64,000 nt of DNA from the NCBI GenBank assembly GCA_016868775.1, contig VGFT01000006.1, positions 62,001-126,000 on the forward strand, in the 5' to 3' direction. The stretch comes from Bacteroidota bacterium. Lineage in GTDB: Bacteria; Bacteroidota; Bacteroidia; Chitinophagales; Chitinophagaceae. Numbering within the stretch: position 1 is the stretch's first letter; every line of letters begins with the position of its first letter. A program made the translations under genes and the position numbers. Below are positions 43,762 through 53,448 of the stretch, in pieces. Under the pieces are notes generated by a model. That model did not search any database and was not told the DNA's origin. It saw only the letters and a list, made by a program, of their open reading frames with translations.

Positions 43762-44406
43762 ATGACCCGTAAAGAACGCTTTCAATACGTCATTGACTTT
43801 TTCAGCCGGCAGATGCCCACCGCTGAAACGGAATTACTGTACGACAACCCCTTTCAATTACTGGTGGCGGTAATCCTCTCCGCCCAATGCACCGATAAAC
43901 GGGTTAACCTCACCACCCCGGCCCTTTTCCAACGCTTCCCCGATGCCAAAAGGATGTCCCAAGCAAGTTTTGAGGAGGTCTTTCCCCTAATTCGCAGTAT
44001 TTCCTATCCAAATAACAAGGCCAAACACTTGATCGGGATGGCGCAAAAGCTGATGAAGGAATTCAAGGGCAAAGTGCCCATGACGGTGGAAGAACTGGTC
44101 ACCCTTCCGGGAGTGGGACGAAAAACCGCCAACGTGATCACCTCCGTGATCGACAAGCAACCCAATATGGCCGTTGATACCCACGTGTTTCGGGTGAGTC
44201 ACCGGCTGGGACTGGTGCCCCGCACGGCCACAACCCCCCTGGCCGTCGAAAAAAAACTGATTCAACACCTGCCCGAAGCACTTGTCCATCAAGCCCATCA
44301 TTGGCTCATTTTACACGGCCGATATACCTGCTTGGCCCGGCAGCCCAAATGCGCCGAATGTGGACTGACAGTTGTATGTGCTTATTTTTTAAAAAAGGGT
44401 ACTTAA
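43762..44406 (+). CDS. nth: Endonuclease III
   Basis: This DNA glycosylase/AP lyase removes oxidised pyrimidines in base-excision repair. The 214-residue protein has the helix-hairpin-helix LVTLPGVGRKTANVI with the catalytic Lys, the catalytic Asp in NMAVDTHVFRVSHRLGL, and SAQCTDKRVN. A C-terminal [4Fe-4S] site is formed by the Cys residues in YTCLARQPKCAECGLTVVC. A TATTTTCG box ends three bases before the ATG, so the transcript may be leaderless. The end of the gene overlaps upstream in-frame codons of the next gene. Confidence 0.95.
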   Translation: MTRKERFQYVIDFFSRQMPTAETELLYDNPFQLLVAVILSAQCTDKRVNLTTPALFQRFPDAKRMSQASFEEVFPLIRSISYPNNKAKHLIGMAQKLMKEFKGKVPMTVEELVTLPGVGRKTANVITSVIDKQPNMAVDTHVFRVSHRLGLVPRTATTPLAVEKKLIQHLPEALVHQAHHWLILHGRYTCLARQPKCAECGLTVVCAYFLKKGT

Positions 44407-44471
44407 TTGCTGCTTGTCATTCTCTCTTTTTTGAACGGACTGATGTTATAATTCAGTATTTTGTTCGCCAC

Positions 44472-45380
44472 ATGAAACGGATCCTGATCTACTCCATTGC
44501 TTTTCTTTTGCACTTGACCCTCCCCTTGATTGGATCGGCACAGTATTATTTTCTTAACGATCGCTTCTATGAAGGGAATTGGATCGTAGAGGCAGGTACC
44601 ACGCTGGGGGGTATGAATGCACTGACCGACCTGGGAGAAAACAAAGGACTGGGACAGTTTTACAAGCAGACCAACCTCAGCGGTGTATTTTATTTTACCG
44701 GCATGTACCGCAGCCTGATCGGAATACGGCTGGAAGGTTGCCTCGGATCGGTAGAAGAAGCCGACAGCATTCAAAACAATAAATCAGCTGCCAATCTTCA
44801 AAATACCCGTAACCTGAGCTTCCAGAGCAAGATCAACGACATACAAGTAGGCGTAGAATTTCATCCCTTGTTTTTACCCTCGCTCCTGAATAACCGGGAA
44901 TATCCGCCGATGTTGTCGCCCTACATACTGGCCGGGGTCGGATTTTTTTCTTTCGATCCAAAAGCAAACTATAACGGACAATGGTATTCGTTACAACCGC
45001 TGCGAACCGAGGGACAAGGATTGCCCGGCTATCGCGACCGAAAGCCCTACGCGTTGCAACAACGAAACTATCATCTCGGGGCCGGCATCCGCGCAGAGGT
45101 GACGAATCTGCTGGTTGTTCGGATGGAGTTAGACTACCGCATGCTCAACACCGATTATTTGGATGATGTTAGCCAAACGTATGTTGATCCTGCTCTATTT
45201 TTTCAGAATCTCCCGGCCGGGTAAGCCGCCATTGCCGCTCAACTTCATTTCAGAGGGGACGAGCTAACACCTCCCATCTCCTTCGCCCAAGGTGCCGGAA
45301 GAGGAAATCCAAAGAGCAAAGACTCTTACTACACGCTTCAGCTAAAGGTTGGATTGATGCTGGGTGGACAGCGGCGTTAA
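44472..45380 (+). pseudogene. Outer-membrane beta-barrel protein gene with an in-frame stop
   Basis: The start at 44472 gives the signal peptide MKRILIYSIAFLLHLTLPLI ending GSAQ. Beta-strand-rich sequence follows (WIVEAGTTLGGMNALTDLGE, YILAGVGFFSFDP, YHLGAGIRAEVTNLLVVRME), as in outer-membrane barrels of the OmpA/PorT-like kind. The frame meets TAA at 45222-45224 (codon 251) but stays open in the same frame for 51 further codons: AAIAAQLHFRGDELTPPISF, ending YYTLQLKVGLMLGGQRR, a normal final barrel strand. The stop therefore removes the last strand. Either the gene is newly inactivated, or the stop is a sequencing error, or it is read through. The true end overlaps the korA stop. Confidence 0.7.
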
Positions 45381-47230
45381 CCACTAGCCAATAGTTCCTC
45401 CAACTTCATCACCAGCTCGGTTTTCGTAATGGGGATACCCATGACCTTATTGTAGGCCAAGGCATCGATCAGATAGGTATCGCGAAGAATACGCACAAGC
45501 TGGCCGTTATTGATCTCCGGCACCAGTACGCGATCGAACTGACGAAGGAGTTTTCCCAAATTGCGTGGGAAAGGACGGATGTACCGAAGATGCAAATGAC
45601 TGACCGCTTCACCTTTTGCTTGTAGCTCGGCCACGGCCGATTTGATGGCCCCATAGGTTGACCCCCATCCCACCACGAGTATTTTGCCTTTATCGGAACC
45701 ACTGTCGAGTTGCTGCTCGGGAATATACTCAGCGATCTTGTCCACTTTCTCCTGTCGCAGTTGTACCATGAGCTGATGATTCTCCGGTTCATAGTTCACA
45801 TTACCGGTGATGTGTTGCTTTTCCAATCCGCCAATTCGATGTTCAAAACCTGCTGTACCCGGAACGGCCCAGGGGCGAACGCCCCGCTCATCCCGCAGAT
45901 AGGGCTTGAATTTGGTTTCGCCTTCCGGCAACTCAGTAATGAATTTCACATCAATGGCCGGCAGGTCCTTGGTCTGCGGAAACCGCCAGGGCTCGGCTCC
46001 ATTGGCAATGTATCCATCGCTCAAGAATATCACCGGCGTCATGTGCTGTACCGCGATCCGTACCGCTTCAAATACTGCATCAAAACAATCGGCCGGCGTA
46101 GAAGCCGAGATGATCGGCATCGGACATTCTCCATTCCGTCCATAATACGCCTGCATCAAATCACTTTGCTCCGTCTTCGTTGGTAGTCCCGTTGAAGGTC
46201 CCCCTCGTTGAATATTGATCACCAGCAGCGGGATCTCTAACATCACGGCTAGTCCCATCGCTTCCCCCTTGAGCGCTATGCCCGGTCCGCTGGAAGTAGT
46301 AATACCCAGCGACCCTCCATAGGCGGCGCCGATGGCCGCTGTGATCGCAGCGATCTCATCTTCGGCCTGAAAGGTTCGGACACCGAAATTTTTATGCCGG
46401 CTGAGTTCATGTAAAATATCCGAAGCCGGAGTGATCGGATACGATCCGAGAAAAAGGGGCAAGCCCGAACGCTGCGAAGCAGCGATCAAGCCATACGCAA
46501 GGGCCTGATTGCCCATGATGGATCGATAAACCCCGGCAGGCATTTTGGCGGAAGCAACCGAATAGGTAGTGGTGAACGTATCGGTAGTTTCACCATAAGC
46601 ATATCCGGCCTTCAGTACTTTGAGATTGCTTTCCAGGATCTCGGGCTTCTTTGAAAATTTATCGCGCAAGAACTGCTCGGTGTTAGTCATGTCGCGGTTG
46701 TACATCCAATAGAGAAATCCCAACACGAACATGTTCTTGGCTCGGTCCTTCTCTTTTTGTCCGAGGGGAATATCCTTCAACGCCTCCCGGGTCATCTTCG
46801 TTACATCCATGCGGATCACCTCGTAATTCGTGAGGCTGTCGTTCTCAAGTGGATTCTCGCCCTCGGGATAATTCGCCAACCGAAGATTCTTGGCATCGAA
46901 GCCATCAATATTGGCAATGATCTTTCCGCATTTCTTTAAAGAAGTTAGATTGACTTTCAGCGCAGCCGCATTCATGGCCACGAGTACATCACAGGCATCT
47001 CCGGGGGTGAAGATGCGGTCCGAGGAAAAACGAAGTTGATATCCGCTCACTCCCAGAACGGTTCCTTGCGGCGCACGGATCTCGGCCGGAAAATCAGGAA
47101 AAGTGGCCAGGTCGATTCCCAAAAGCGCCGTGTTGTTCGTGAACTGCGTTCCGGTCAACTGCATGCCATCGCCGCTGTCTCCGGCGAACTTGATCACTAC
47201 ATCGGCCAGTTGTTCTTGTTTTCTGGACAT
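45377..47230 (-). CDS. korA: 2-oxoacid:ferredoxin oxidoreductase, fused gamma-alpha subunit
   Basis: KorA, with a beta subunit, oxidatively decarboxylates 2-oxoglutarate or another 2-oxoacid to the acyl-CoA, reducing ferredoxin. The 617-residue chain has the gamma domain first (VVIKFAGDSGDGMQLTGTQF, IRAPQGTVLGVSGYQLRF). The alpha domain follows (FLGSYPITPASDILHELSRH, FQAEDEIAAITAAIGAAYGG, TTSSGPGIALKGEAMGLAVM), with LHLRYIRPFPRNLGKLLRQF at the C-terminal side. The TPP-binding beta subunit, usually the next gene, is not adjacent: the downstream neighbour is on the other strand. The beta subunit is presumably encoded elsewhere. Confidence 0.92.
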   Translation of the reverse strand: MSRKQEQLADVVIKFAGDSGDGMQLTGTQFTNNTALLGIDLATFPDFPAEIRAPQGTVLGVSGYQLRFSSDRIFTPGDACDVLVAMNAAALKVNLTSLKKCGKIIANIDGFDAKNLRLANYPEGENPLENDSLTNYEVIRMDVTKMTREALKDIPLGQKEKDRAKNMFVLGFLYWMYNRDMTNTEQFLRDKFSKKPEILESNLKVLKAGYAYGETTDTFTTTYSVASAKMPAGVYRSIMGNQALAYGLIAASQRSGLPLFLGSYPITPASDILHELSRHKNFGVRTFQAEDEIAAITAAIGAAYGGSLGITTSSGPGIALKGEAMGLAVMLEIPLLVINIQRGGPSTGLPTKTEQSDLMQAYYGRNGECPMPIISASTPADCFDAVFEAVRIAVQHMTPVIFLSDGYIANGAEPWRFPQTKDLPAIDVKFITELPEGETKFKPYLRDERGVRPWAVPGTAGFEHRIGGLEKQHITGNVNYEPENHQLMVQLRQEKVDKIAEYIPEQQLDSGSDKGKILVVGWGSTYGAIKSAVAELQAKGEAVSHLHLRYIRPFPRNLGKLLRQFDRVLVPEINNGQLVRILRDTYLIDALAYNKVMGIPITKTELVMKLEELLASG

Positions 47231-47239
47231 GACTCAAAA

Positions 47240-50200
47240 TTAACGAAGCTGTCCCAACCACACCTTTTTCCCCTGAGCTTTCTGTACGGCGAACATGATT
47301 CCGACAAAAAGGAAGAAAAGGGGACCGGTAAAGGCCATCAAGGCAATGTACCGGGTACCGTAGAATTTAGACATGGGTCTGCGAAGCCGCTCCGCGATCA
47401 GGTACATACAGGGCACCATCACCAGGGTCAGGAAGAAGGAGAAGATCAGGCCGAAGATGATGGTCCAACTGAGCGGTCCCCAAAACACCACACTATCGCC
47501 TCCAAAAAAGATGTTGGGACGAAACGATTGCAGCAATCCCAGGAAATCAATATTGAACCCCACTGCCAGCGGCAACAGCCCCAAGATCGTTGCCACCGCC
47601 GTTAGCAATACCGGAATGATCCGGATCTTCCCCGCCTGAATGGCCGCTTCGCGGGTTCTGTATCCGCGTCCCCGCAGCTCATCGGTGAACTCGATCAATA
47701 AAATTCCATTTTTTATGACAATGCCGGCTAGTCCCACTACCCCCACACCCGTCATGATCGTGGCTATCGTCATCCCCGTCAGAGCATATCCCAATAAAAC
47801 ACCGATGATGGAGAAGAAGATCTCCGTGATCACAATAAAGGGTTTGCTGAGGCTGTTGAATTGCAATACCAGGATGAGGAAGATGATGCCAAGGGCGATC
47901 AACATAGCCTGACCCAGGAAAGCTTGTGTTTCTTTTTCTTGTTCGCTTTGTCCGCTCTGCCGTATGATCACATCGGACGGAATGCGCTCAAGGGTTTTGA
48001 AGGTTTCGATTTGTGCGGCCAGAGCCTGGTTGATGGGAGCCACTTGTGTAGGATCCGTAACGCTGCTTTGTAGTTGAATGGTGCGGCGTACATTTTTTCG
48101 CTTCACCGCCCCGGCCGAGGTGGTGTAATCAACCGTGGCCACGGTGCTGAGGGGAATGGATTTGATCTGCATGGTGTTCATATCCATGAACGTCATGCGC
48201 ATCGACAATAGGTCGGTCACGTTGTTACGTTGGTCGTCCGCATAGCGCAACTGGATCTTGTATTCATCTTCTCCAACTTTCACTTTGCTCACTTCTTTTC
48301 CGAAAAGCGCCGTCCGAAGTGCCATCCCTACCTGTGCCGTACTCAATCCTTCCATGGTCGCTTGGGTCCGATCTACCCGCACGGTGATTTCCGGGTTGGT
48401 GAGATCGATATCGGGTTGCAGGTTTTGTATGCCCGGCACGCGATTGGTATCGAGGTAGTTCAATAAGCGGGTGGCCACCAAACGAATGTTGTCAAAATCA
48501 TCGCCCACCACTTCGATGTTCACAGGGGGATCGGTGGGCGGTCCGGCATCTTCTTGCGTCACTTCGATCTGCGCACCGGGAATGCCCTGTACCGATTTCA
48601 AGATGGCATCCTTGAACGGCATGGTGGATTTTCCGTGCCGTTTCTCGAATTCCACAAAGGAAACCTGAATACGACCCAGGTTCGATTGTACGCTTCGGAT
48701 ATTATCGCGTGGGTTGTTGGCACTCACGGCCACATTCGAAATGATGCTCTCTACGATCGAACCTTCGGTACCGGGCTTTTCTTCTTTGAGCACCTGATAA
48801 ACCCGCTGCTCAAGCACACGGGTAACGCTATCGGTATGCTTGACATCGGTACCGACCGGCATTTTTAAATAGACATAGACAAAGTTGGGATCGCCGCTGG
48901 GGAAGAACGTGGTCTTATTGCCCCGAAGGATCAACAGGAACAGTGCCACAATGAACAATCCGAACAAACCTGCCAGTGCCCGAACGGGATGTTTTCCTTG
49001 CAGGATCCAATGCAATAGCTTCTCATAACGAGACATTAATCGAGGCAGCACGCGACCCTGAAACGCATGGATCCAATCGTTCAATACGTACATATGAAAA
49101 ACCATCAACGCAGCCAGGATCAGCGCGAAATTGGCCGTTGCGTGAAAGCCGACCAGATGCAACAGTACGCCGGCGATCAGTGCCGATAAAAACCACTTGT
49201 TTCGAAAAATGCGTTTTCGGGACAGATGAGCATCCACTCCCTCCGGCTTCATAAAGCTGACGGCAAACACCGGATTAAAGATGAAAGCCACCACCAACGA
49301 CGCGGCTAAGGTTAGGATCAAGATCGTAGGCAAGTAGATCATGAACTTCCCGATGAGTCCTTTCCAGAAAAGCAACGGGAAGAATGGCGCCAGGGTAGTG
49401 GCCGTTCCGGCCAGCACGGGAATGAACACCTCGCCCGCCGCCTCTTTGGCGCTTTGTATGATGGGCCGTTTTCCGTTGGCATAAATACGGTGGGTGTTTT
49501 CGATGACCACAATGGCATCGTCCACAATAATTCCCAAACCGAACAAGAGCGCGAACAGAACGATAAAGTTCAACGTAACCGACGTGCCCACGATGCTGTC
49601 GGCCACCGGCAAGAAAAGAAAAGCAACAAACACACTGAGGGGAACGCTGAGTGCCACGAAGAAGGCATTGGTTACCCCCATAAAGAACATGAGTATGAGC
49701 AGCACCAATAAAAATCCGATCACAATGGTGTTGATCAATTCATTCAAGGAAGTACGGGTCTGTTTGCTCTGATCACCGGTAATATTCACGATCAGGTCGC
49801 GGGGAAGATCTTCGTTCTGCTGCATCTCGGCCACGACGGCATTTACTTTATCGGCCGTATTGATCAGGTTCTCACCGGCTCGTTTTACGATGTTGAGGGT
49901 AACTACATTCTTTCCGCCGAGCCGGGCAAAGCTCTCGCGATCTTTTACCGTATCGCGGATCTGGGCGATGTCGCGCAGATATACATTGGCGCCGCGGGCA
50001 CTGCTGCGCACGACGACGTCTTGCAGGTCGGTAGCCGATTTGAATTGTCCGCGGACCCGCAGGGTTCGACGCATGTCGCCCACCTCGATCTGTCCGCCGG
50101 TAATGTCGTTGTTCTCCCGGGCGATCGCATTCTCAATGTCCATGAAACTGATCCGTGCCGCATTCATTTTGTACGGATCAACATGCACCTGGATCTCGCG

Positions 50201-50785
50201 CTCCGGCGCACCCACGATCTCCGCACGGGTGATCTCCGACAATTCCTCAAACCGATCCTGCAACTTATCGGCGTATTGCTTGAGTTTGATACCATCGTAA
50301 TCGCCACTCACGTTTACGAACATGATGGGCACTTCGCTGAATGCAAATTCCTGTACATTGGGCTGTTGGGTAAGGTCGGTGGGCAATTCGCTTTTGGCCT
50401 TTTCGATCGCATCCTTGACCTTTTGTTTGGCGAGCTCGGTCTTAACATCGGTATCGAACTCCACCACGATCAAGCTGTAATCGGTTTGGGAAGTGCTTTG
50501 GATCTTATTGACACGGGCCCCGCTGATGCCTTTGAGTTGTTTTTCGATGGGACGGGTAACCAGGTTCTCAATATCCTGCGGAGCATTTCCGACGTAAATA
50601 GTGGTTACCGAAATGGTTGGTACCACGATATCCGGAAACTGTTCTTTGGGCAAACTCATAAAGCGACTGTATCCCCACCAAGAGATCAAGATCGCAATGA
50701 TGTAAATGGCCGTGCGGTTGTCGATCGACCAGCTGGTGGGCTTGAACGTGCGCATGGATTTGGGTATGAGATTGGATAGATTCAT
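47240..50785 (-). CDS. RND-family multidrug efflux permease
   Basis: This inner-membrane proton-driven pump of the AcrB/MexB type has twelve core helices and two large periplasmic loops. Recognisable parts are TTIYVGNAPQDIENLVTRPI, the helix block VIGFLLVLLILMFFMGVTNA, FGLGIIVDDAIVVIENTHRI with the proton-relay Asp pair, and GVVGLAGIVIKNGILLIEFT. At 1181 residues it exceeds the usual 1040 or so, partly through an extra hydrophobic pair before TM7 (FLSALIAGVLLHLVGFHATA and on). It is the last gene of the tetR-tolC-adaptor-pump operon, starting 21 bases after the adaptor gene. Confidence 0.94.
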   Translation of the reverse strand: MNLSNLIPKSMRTFKPTSWSIDNRTAIYIIAILISWWGYSRFMSLPKEQFPDIVVPTISVTTIYVGNAPQDIENLVTRPIEKQLKGISGARVNKIQSTSQTDYSLIVVEFDTDVKTELAKQKVKDAIEKAKSELPTDLTQQPNVQEFAFSEVPIMFVNVSGDYDGIKLKQYADKLQDRFEELSEITRAEIVGAPEREIQVHVDPYKMNAARISFMDIENAIARENNDITGGQIEVGDMRRTLRVRGQFKSATDLQDVVVRSSARGANVYLRDIAQIRDTVKDRESFARLGGKNVVTLNIVKRAGENLINTADKVNAVVAEMQQNEDLPRDLIVNITGDQSKQTRTSLNELINTIVIGFLLVLLILMFFMGVTNAFFVALSVPLSVFVAFLFLPVADSIVGTSVTLNFIVLFALLFGLGIIVDDAIVVIENTHRIYANGKRPIIQSAKEAAGEVFIPVLAGTATTLAPFFPLLFWKGLIGKFMIYLPTILILTLAASLVVAFIFNPVFAVSFMKPEGVDAHLSRKRIFRNKWFLSALIAGVLLHLVGFHATANFALILAALMVFHMYVLNDWIHAFQGRVLPRLMSRYEKLLHWILQGKHPVRALAGLFGLFIVALFLLILRGNKTTFFPSGDPNFVYVYLKMPVGTDVKHTDSVTRVLEQRVYQVLKEEKPGTEGSIVESIISNVAVSANNPRDNIRSVQSNLGRIQVSFVEFEKRHGKSTMPFKDAILKSVQGIPGAQIEVTQEDAGPPTDPPVNIEVVGDDFDNIRLVATRLLNYLDTNRVPGIQNLQPDIDLTNPEITVRVDRTQATMEGLSTAQVGMALRTALFGKEVSKVKVGEDEYKIQLRYADDQRNNVTDLLSMRMTFMDMNTMQIKSIPLSTVATVDYTTSAGAVKRKNVRRTIQLQSSVTDPTQVAPINQALAAQIETFKTLERIPSDVIIRQSGQSEQEKETQAFLGQAMLIALGIIFLILVLQFNSLSKPFIVITEIFFSIIGVLLGYALTGMTIATIMTGVGVVGLAGIVIKNGILLIEFTDELRGRGYRTREAAIQAGKIRIIPVLLTAVATILGLLPLAVGFNIDFLGLLQSFRPNIFFGGDSVVFWGPLSWTIIFGLIFSFFLTLVMVPCMYLIAERLRRPMSKFYGTRYIALMAFTGPLFFLFVGIMFAVQKAQGKKVWLGQLR

Positions 50786-50806
50786 GACATCGGTTTAGAG
50801 GGTGGA

Positions 50807-52003
50807 TCAGCGGGAGCGTATGGCCTGGCCATCGTAGAGGGATTGATATCCGTCGGTTACGATCCGATCACCGGCCTTTAATCCGCTTACAATTTCTTGA
50901 AACCCTTCATAAACTTGCCCGGGCTGAACGATACGGCGACGGGCTACCCATTTTCCGTTTACGCTCTCTGCCACGAAAAGATATTTTCCTTTTTCATCCG
51001 ATTGCACCACATTCACCGGTACGCTCACCGCATTCTCGGCTTTGTAGTCCAGGATCTTCACTACCGCCGCTTGATTGGCCCGAAGCAGTGGGTTGCCTGG
51101 CAGAGGTGCTTCCACCGTGAAGGAGCGTGTATTTACGTTGATGGAGGCACTCATGACCTGAATACGGGATTCGAATGCTTCTTTTCCAATTTCTGCAATC
51201 CACACTTTTACAGGATCTCCTTTGCGGACCCGGGCTACATAATTATCTGGAACATAGGTTACAGCCTTGAGCTTACTATTGTTGACTATGCGAATCCCGG
51301 CACCCGGGGTGGCAGCCGATTGAGGAGAGAAAAATTCACCTACTTTCACATTCATTTCATCGATTATTCCGGCTATGGCTGCACGTACCGTTGTCATGTT
51401 CACTTGTTCCTGTGCCATGCCCACCTGTGCTTCTACGGCGCGAAGTTGTGCAGCCAGCGCATCCACATCGGCTTTTGCATTGATTACCTGAATTTCGGCT
51501 CCGATATTTTGTTTCCAAAGATTTTGATAACGCTCATAGATGGTTTGGGCTTGCATCAAACGGGTTTTGAGCTGCCCCGATTGTTGACGAGCAGCAGACA
51601 ATTGCTGTTGCGCCATAGCATCATCCAGTTTTAAAATCGCTTGCCCTTTGCTAACGGGCATACCCAATGAGACATAGACGGCTTTCACCTGTCCGCCCAT
51701 GCCTGCAGGTGCCACATAGGCCATTCCCTCTGCCTCCACCTTTCCTTGCAAATCGATATAATGCTCAAATACACCCACCCGCACCGAATCAATCGATACC
51801 AGTTTACTGGCCAGACGGCCTCCAGCGGTATCGAGTTGAGCAATCTTCGCTTCCAGAGTACGTATCTCCGTATCCAACGAACCTTTTTTCTTCTTCAGCT
51901 CGGCCAGTTCGGCTTGTAGTTTATTCAGATCTCCTCCTTTTTCGCTCCCTCCACAAGCGAAGAGCAAAAAAGAAGAAAGCAATAATACAGAAAGACGTTT
52001 CAT
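50807..52003 (-). CDS. RND efflux periplasmic adaptor (membrane fusion protein)
   Basis: The adaptor connects the RND pump to the TolC channel. The start at 52003 gives the lipoprotein signal MKRLSVLLLSSFLLFACGG; an earlier in-frame ATG adds eight residues without a role. A coiled-coil segment (LQAELAELKKKKGSLDTEIR) comes first. The lipoyl/barrel-sandwich parts (YVAPAGMGGQVKAVYVSLGM and VRAAIAGIIDEMNVKVGEFF) and the alpha-hairpin (LSAARQQSGQLKTRLMQAQT) follow. The C-terminal domain has GDRIVTDGYQSLYDGQAIR. It lies between the tolC-like and pump genes. Confidence 0.94.
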   Translation of the reverse strand: MKRLSVLLLSSFLLFACGGSEKGGDLNKLQAELAELKKKKGSLDTEIRTLEAKIAQLDTAGGRLASKLVSIDSVRVGVFEHYIDLQGKVEAEGMAYVAPAGMGGQVKAVYVSLGMPVSKGQAILKLDDAMAQQQLSAARQQSGQLKTRLMQAQTIYERYQNLWKQNIGAEIQVINAKADVDALAAQLRAVEAQVGMAQEQVNMTTVRAAIAGIIDEMNVKVGEFFSPQSAATPGAGIRIVNNSKLKAVTYVPDNYVARVRKGDPVKVWIAEIGKEAFESRIQVMSASINVNTRSFTVEAPLPGNPLLRANQAAVVKILDYKAENAVSVPVNVVQSDEKGKYLFVAESVNGKWVARRRIVQPGQVYEGFQEIVSGLKAGDRIVTDGYQSLYDGQAIRSR

Positions 52004-52023
52004 ATTGTTGGGGTTAAAGATTA

Positions 52024-53448
52024 TCAAAGGGATAAACTGAGTTTTCCGGTCGCCTGTAGGTAATCGATCTTTGAAATGATTGCATCGTAAAGCGCCGTGA
52101 GGTAATTGGTTTGAGCTGCCTTGAGATCGGTTTGTGCTACGTTGACCTCGATCTGAGAGCCGGTACCGATCTCGTATTTCTTTTTGGTTTGCCGATATAC
52201 TTGCTCGGCCAGCGCTTGATTTTTTCGTTGCGCATTCAGCCGTTCCAGCGCGCTGGCAAAATTGTTTTTGGACGTTATCACCTCCCGATCAATGGAATTT
52301 TTCAGGGCACTGATCTGGTTTTCCGTCTTCCACAGATCGATGCGGGATTGCTGAATCTTGGATTTGGTCACAAAACCGTTAAAGATCGGAATGGCCAGGT
52401 TCAGGTTGATGTTTGAAATGGTAAACCAGTCGCCTCGACCCAGAAAATTCCAGGTGCTTCGCTGCGCATTTTTTGCATAGACCGCACTGAGCGAAAGGGT
52501 AGGGATCTGCGAGAGCTTGTAGCGGCGCAGGTTGTATTGATTCAACTTGAGTCCCACCTGCGCATATTGAAATTCGGTTCGGTCCTCATACCGGGGTTTC
52601 TCTCCTTCCAAGGCGCCGTCCACCACAAAGGATTCGGCCAACGAGTCGGTAAGCACGAGTTCGTGGCCGATCGGCATCCCCATCAACAGCTTCAGTCCGT
52701 AATATCCATTGGAGACCTGATTCATCACCTTGTTTCGTTCGGAGCGGAGATTGGAAAGCTGCACGTCGGATTTGTCGATGTCCAGTTTTCCCCTAAATCC
52801 GTTCTCATACAGGATGCGGGTGTCACGCAAATTTTTCTCCAGCAAAGCAATGTTGGAATCCAGCAACTCCACTTGAGTTCGACTCACCACCAATTGATAA
52901 TAGATCTTGGCCACATTGGCAACGATCATCTCTACGGTAATATCTGCATTCTTGGTGGCGAACTCCATCGTAGCCTTGCGGGCGAGGAGTCCAACAAATA
53001 CCTGCCCGTCAAACAGGATCTGCGTTAGATTAAGTCCCGCATTGGCGCTGTAGCGGGTTCCGAACTGCGCCTCGATGAACCCAAAATCGGCCGGCATTTG
53101 AATGGGATTACCGCTTCCGTCGCGCACCCCTTTATCGATCAATACCTGATAGGTGGCCGGCGAAATGAAGTTGGGTAGAACCGTGGTCACGATCCCCGGA
53201 TTGAACACCGTGTTGATGTTGGCATTCAACCTTGGGTAGGCCAACGCCGTCACTTCCCGATTCACTTGTTCCTGCCGCTGAACATCGAGCAAAGCATTTT
53301 TTACCTGCACGTTATTCTTCTTGGCATAGTCGATTGCCTGACGCAGCGTGAATTCGTAGCGAACGGGCAATGAGTCCGTTTGTGCCGCAAGCGGACCCCA
53401 GGAAAGTCCGACCCACACCACGTTCAGTTTAAGCAGATGTATTTTCAT
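52024..53448 (-). CDS. TolC-family outer-membrane efflux channel
   Basis: This is the outer-membrane exit duct of the tripartite pump. The 474-residue protein has the signal peptide MKIHLLKLNVVWVGLSWGPL ending AAQ and the two OEP repeats of long helices (TLRQAIDYAKKNNVQVKNAL; SRTQVELLDSNIALLEKNLR; NAQRKNQALAEQVYRQTKKK), with a conserved YEIGTGSQIEVNVAQTDLKA near the end. Its first 20 bases overlap the end of the upstream tetR gene, indicating one transcript and coupled translation. Confidence 0.93.
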   Translation of the reverse strand: MKIHLLKLNVVWVGLSWGPLAAQTDSLPVRYEFTLRQAIDYAKKNNVQVKNALLDVQRQEQVNREVTALAYPRLNANINTVFNPGIVTTVLPNFISPATYQVLIDKGVRDGSGNPIQMPADFGFIEAQFGTRYSANAGLNLTQILFDGQVFVGLLARKATMEFATKNADITVEMIVANVAKIYYQLVVSRTQVELLDSNIALLEKNLRDTRILYENGFRGKLDIDKSDVQLSNLRSERNKVMNQVSNGYYGLKLLMGMPIGHELVLTDSLAESFVVDGALEGEKPRYEDRTEFQYAQVGLKLNQYNLRRYKLSQIPTLSLSAVYAKNAQRSTWNFLGRGDWFTISNINLNLAIPIFNGFVTKSKIQQSRIDLWKTENQISALKNSIDREVITSKNNFASALERLNAQRKNQALAEQVYRQTKKKYEIGTGSQIEVNVAQTDLKAAQTNYLTALYDAIISKIDYLQATGKLSLSL

